Positions 61,589-64,000 of a stretch of DNA of 64,000 nucleotides are shown here, one piece after another. The stretch is from positions 248,001 to 312,000 of the forward strand of contig DDPF01000010.1 in the NCBI GenBank assembly GCA_002342065.1, written 5' to 3'. The stretch comes from Bacteroidetes bacterium UBA2475. GTDB taxonomy: Bacteria > Bacteroidota > Bacteroidia > B-17B0 > Aurantibacillaceae. The notes below the pieces were generated by a model. It did not search any database and was not told the origin of the DNA. It saw only the letters and a list, made by a program, of their open reading frames with translations. Each line of letters opens with the position of its first letter. Position 1 is the first letter of the stretch. The translations under genes were made by a program, and so were the position numbers.

Positions 61589-62299
61589 CTACCAATTGAC
61601 CTCAACAATCTTTGTTTCGTAAGGGTATATTTTTACGGTATCTATGGTTTGGGTTACTACACCCATTTTTACCTTATTAATACGCAAAATATGTTTTCCT
61701 CCGTTTGACTTTATTAAATTACTGCTAAAAACTGTAGGATATGGGTAGTTATTGTCACCATACAAATTTTTATTTCCAAATGCCCCTCCTCCCCCAAATG
61801 GATAAGGTTGACCAAGGACTTCGTATTTAGGTGAAGATATAGAAACAATCATACTGTCTCCAACTTGCGAAGGGTTTAATAAATTATTGTATTGCACTTT
61901 AAAAAAACAATCATAAGTGCTACTATTTAAAACCAAATTATTACTACCCAATTTTATCTCGCTGTTTTCGGTAACATTACAATTGTATAAATCGCTTTTG
62001 CCATAACTGTATTTTATTTTAGCTGCGTATTGTACGGATTGTTTTTTCTTTAATTTTAAATCGGTAAATACACATTGCCCATTAGCATCGGTTGTAGCAT
62101 GCGCAACCTCTTTACAATCGGAGGTAGCAGAAAATAAACCACCTTCAATTTTACTTTCTACAATTATTACCTCTGCATTGGCAATAGGCTCGCCCATAGC
62201 ATAGTTATAAGCCTTAACGGTAATGCTGCTCTTTTTTTTACAAGTAATTAAAGTTAGAAGCGCACAACAGAGTGCTACATATTTAAATAGTTTTATCAA
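61589..62299 (-). CDS. Lipoprotein with carboxypeptidase-regulatory-like domain
   Basis: 236 residues with signal MIKLFKYVALCCALLTLITC and KKKS after the lipobox cysteine. The mature protein begins with SITVKAYNYAMGEPIANAEVIIVESK and TTDANGQCVFTDLKL, a CarboxypepD_reg or SdrD-B-like fold. A beta-rich rest with a Gly-rich loop (PFGGGGAFGNKN) follows. Unknown function; probably surface or periplasmic. Confidence 0.68.
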   Translation of the reverse strand: MIKLFKYVALCCALLTLITCKKKSSITVKAYNYAMGEPIANAEVIIVESKIEGGLFSATSDCKEVAHATTDANGQCVFTDLKLKKKQSVQYAAKIKYSYGKSDLYNCNVTENSEIKLGSNNLVLNSSTYDCFFKVQYNNLLNPSQVGDSMIVSISSPKYEVLGQPYPFGGGGAFGNKNLYGDNNYPYPTVFSSNLIKSNGGKHILRINKVKMGVVTQTIDTVKIYPYETKIVEVNW

Positions 62300-62337
62300 T
62301 TATTAAAAGTCGCTTTATTAAAGATAACAAAAAAGGG

Positions 62338-62391
62338 TCAACTTAGTGCTTTCTCAGTGTTCTCTGTACCTCAGTGGTAAAGAGTATACGG
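62338..62391. repeat. Possible degenerate interspersed repeat
   Basis: GTGCTTTCTCAGTGTTCTCTGTACC and the CAGTGGTAAAG segment resemble intergenic repeat words of the CTCTGTG-TGGTTAAA type seen in Bacteroidota genomes. The match is by memory and weak. It fills the gap between two minus-strand genes. Confidence 0.35.
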
Positions 62392-63384
62392 TTAAAGATC
62401 TCCCACCATCAAATTACAACCCCTAACATCACTATTATCGTAACGGCCCATTAATTCTAATTTATTATTTTCGTTTATTTTTCCGAGGTCTTTAGTGGCG
62501 ATGAATGAACATGAATTTACGTTCGCCAGGTCAATTACATTTATGCCACCTGTTTTATGATCTGTTCTAATTTTTAAAGGATCTTCAATTTCTCTTATTA
62601 AAAATTTCATCCAGGGTGGAGAAGAAAATTCTTCGTTACCTAAACTGTAAGCCTGGCTTAATAACTCAGTCATGCCATACTCGCTGTGAATGTTATTTAT
62701 CTTGAAGCCTGTTCTTAAATAAGCGTGTAGTTCCGATTTTAATAATTCTTTTCGCGTGCCTTTCATGCCACCGGTTTCCATCACAATAAAATTATCGTTC
62801 AAGTGAATTCCCATATCACATAGATCCATTAAGGCATAAGAAACGCCAATTAAAATCACTTTTTGTTTGCTTTGTTTTAATTGTTCTATTTTTAAAATAA
62901 GATCATCTATATCATCTAAAAAAAATCCACTCAACGGATGTTTTGAATCTTTAATTAATTTATCGCACATATAAACAAGCGACGAACCTTTGCGTTGTAA
63001 ATAATTAGGCAATAAAGCCAGGATACAAAATTCTGAAGGTTTACCGTAAAACAATTCAAATCCTTTCAAAAAACTTTTTTCATAGATCAAAATATCATTT
63101 ACAAAATGTGTGGCCGGAATTTGTGATGTAGTAGAACTGCTTGCAAACTGAATGGTATTTTGACTTATTGGAGAAGTTACAACCTGGTGCGTTTTAAAGA
63201 ATTCTATGGGCAAAAAAGGTATTTGCTCCAGTGTTTTAACATTGGCAGGATCTACTCCCAAAAGTTTTACCCATTGGCCATAAACAGGATTTTGCTTAAG
63301 CTGGAAGTTAAAAATACTTAAAGAAAGGGCTAAAAAGTCGCTTTCGGAGGCAATATCAAATATGTTCTTATCGTTATTAAACAA
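62392..63384 (-). CDS. LuxE/PaaK-like acyl-protein synthetase
   Basis: 330 residues from a TTG start. Sequence marks are IPFLPIEFFKTHQVVTS, FASSSTTSQIPATHFV (the Ser/Thr-rich nucleotide loop), METGGMKGTRKELLKSELHAYL and the HSEYGMTELLSQAYS segment, all shared by LuxE-type acyl-protein synthetases within the adenylate-forming superfamily. LuxE activates fatty acid in luminescent bacteria, but here there is no luxCDAB. A role in lipid or carboxylate activation for cell-surface polymers is possible. The neighbour on the right is a 2-hydroxyacid dehydrogenase. Confidence 0.82.
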   Translation of the reverse strand: MFNNDKNIFDIASESDFLALSLSIFNFQLKQNPVYGQWVKLLGVDPANVKTLEQIPFLPIEFFKTHQVVTSPISQNTIQFASSSTTSQIPATHFVNDILIYEKSFLKGFELFYGKPSEFCILALLPNYLQRKGSSLVYMCDKLIKDSKHPLSGFFLDDIDDLILKIEQLKQSKQKVILIGVSYALMDLCDMGIHLNDNFIVMETGGMKGTRKELLKSELHAYLRTGFKINNIHSEYGMTELLSQAYSLGNEEFSSPPWMKFLIREIEDPLKIRTDHKTGGINVIDLANVNSCSFIATKDLGKINENNKLELMGRYDNSDVRGCNLMVGDL

Positions 63385-63404
63385 GCTGTTTGGCTAGAAG
63401 GTAA

Positions 63405-63412
63405 TAATTTTG
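63405..63412 (+). promoter_or_regulatory. -7 element before the lipoprotein gene at 63439
   Basis: TAATTTTG fits TAnnTTTG, 26 bases before the ATG. No TTG is seen at the right distance upstream. Confidence 0.4.
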
Positions 63413-63438
63413 TAAATTTATGGATAGATTTTAGAAAG

Positions 63439-63918
63439 ATGCGTTTTATAGTAATTATATTTTTGATCTGCTTGTTTGGTTTTGCTTGTGTAAAAAGACC
63501 AAGTAAATCGCCGGAGCCAACTATTGAATTCATTGATTTTACTTCGTCCAAATCGAATGGTATCGATAAGGGTTCTATGGTATTAGGTTACGAAGATGGT
63601 GATGGGGATATTTTCAGAGAGGAATCAACGCCTTTACCAAACCTTATTATGAAGTTCTATTATTACAATAATGGCACGCATCAATTCACCGGTTTTTTTG
63701 ACACTAACATTTCTGATACTTTTAATATTGCAAAAATAATTACACAACCCGGCGATGGCTTTAAAGGAAAATCAATTAAAGGAGAAATTTACATTCCAAT
63801 GAATGAGTTCAGACCTGCAGATTCTATTAAAGTATTTAAGTATGTTATTTTTGCTATAGATGAAGAAGGACATACATCTAACACCGTTACTACACCACAG
63901 TTTACTGTTAACTATTAG
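63439..63918 (+). CDS. Lipoprotein of unknown family
   Basis: 159 residues with lipoprotein signal MRFIVIIFLICLFGFAC followed by VKRPSKSPEP. The mature part is beta-rich, with GSMVLGYEDGDGDIF, an acidic calcium-like DGDGD loop, then FYYYNNGTHQFTGFFD and IYIPMNEFRPADSIKV. I do not recognise the family. Its 3' end overlaps the convergent dehydrogenase gene by 11 bases. Confidence 0.65.
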   Translation: MRFIVIIFLICLFGFACVKRPSKSPEPTIEFIDFTSSKSNGIDKGSMVLGYEDGDGDIFREESTPLPNLIMKFYYYNNGTHQFTGFFDTNISDTFNIAKIITQPGDGFKGKSIKGEIYIPMNEFRPADSIKVFKYVIFAIDEEGHTSNTVTTPQFTVNY

Positions 63919-64000
63919 GTTTTAAAACCTCTATCATTTTATCGGCAATTATTTTGCTCATTTTAAAATTACTTTCATGTGTCCAGCCACCAATATGCGG
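63908..64000 (-). CDS. D-2-hydroxyacid dehydrogenase, C-terminal end (5' part outside window)
   Basis: The last 30 codons and TAA stop read on the minus strand, open to the window edge. PHIGGWTHESNFKMSK matches the conserved C-terminal HIGGWT-type loop of D-2-hydroxyacid dehydrogenases, which contains the catalytic His region. The rest of the protein lies outside, so the exact substrate cannot be judged. It converges with the lipoprotein gene with an 11-base overlap. Confidence 0.7.
   Translation of the reverse strand, partial: PHIGGWTHESNFKMSKIIADKMIEVLKPNS

Overview
The window looks like a chromosomal segment from a low-GC member of the Bacteroidota, probably in or near the Flavobacteriales (the order is my inference). 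Evidence: type IX secretion (T9SS) cargo proteins with C-terminal sorting domains, the T9SS lipoprotein PorW/SprE, many short lipoproteins with KK(K)-type N-termini, a SusC-like TonB receptor, promoters of the TTG-N20-TAnnTTTG type, and weak use of Shine-Dalgarno sites. There are about 52 protein genes, one tRNA gene (Asn), and no rRNA, CRISPR array, prophage or intact insertion sequence. Both edge genes are cut: the 3' end of era on the left and the 3' end of a 2-hydroxyacid dehydrogenase on the right.

Layout. 1-9.8 kb: era end, LolC/E-like permease, NamZ-type muramidase, a 2-oxo acid dehydrogenase E2, a giant T9SS propeller protein, an HExxH protein, a cupin and tRNA-Asn. 9.8-18.3 kb: PfkB kinase, then porW-bactofilin-atpZ-membrane protein-C1 peptidase as a tight operon, a stand-alone LON domain, a GIN-domain lipoprotein and a PagL-like deacylase. 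18.3-24.3 kb: two T9SS cargo genes that share a 286-residue C-terminal module, plus a decayed relic of a third copy. 24.4-30.1 kb: mazG, PAP2 phosphatase, ArnT-like transferase, lon. 30.1-34.6 kb: a MacAB-type exporter operon with two permeases. 34.7-43.4 kb: a Wzz-like protein, a secreted CHAT-TPR protein, an ArsC/Spx-like protein, a cyclophilin and a cluster of small lipoproteins with a tandem duplication. 43.4-53.4 kb: saccharopine dehydrogenase-like protein, TonB receptor, MltD-type transglycosylase, exbB-exbD-tonB-folC. 53.4-64 kb: dipeptide epimerase, pdhA-pdhC-crotonase, dtd-pyrR-DinB-pyrB, lipoproteins and a LuxE-like protein.

How the genes work together. Most genes serve the cell envelope: T9SS export (PorW and three cargo proteins), TonB-linked uptake (ExbB, ExbD, TonB, receptor), peptidoglycan turnover (NamZ, MltD, dipeptide epimerase), possible lipid A remodelling (PagL-like, PAP2, ArnT-like) and efflux (MacAB-like). 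Central metabolism is represented by two E2 proteins, PDH E1 alpha, FolC, PyrR and PyrB.

I found no obvious new defence or mobile system. The most interesting non-standard signals are the T9SS gene relic upstream of mazG, the shared C-terminal cargo module, two overlapping palindromes just before pyrB, a nested inverted-repeat element at about 53.2-53.4 kb, a CHAT caspase-like domain on an exported TPR protein, and an ATP-synthase-type gene neighbourhood that is broken before atpB.
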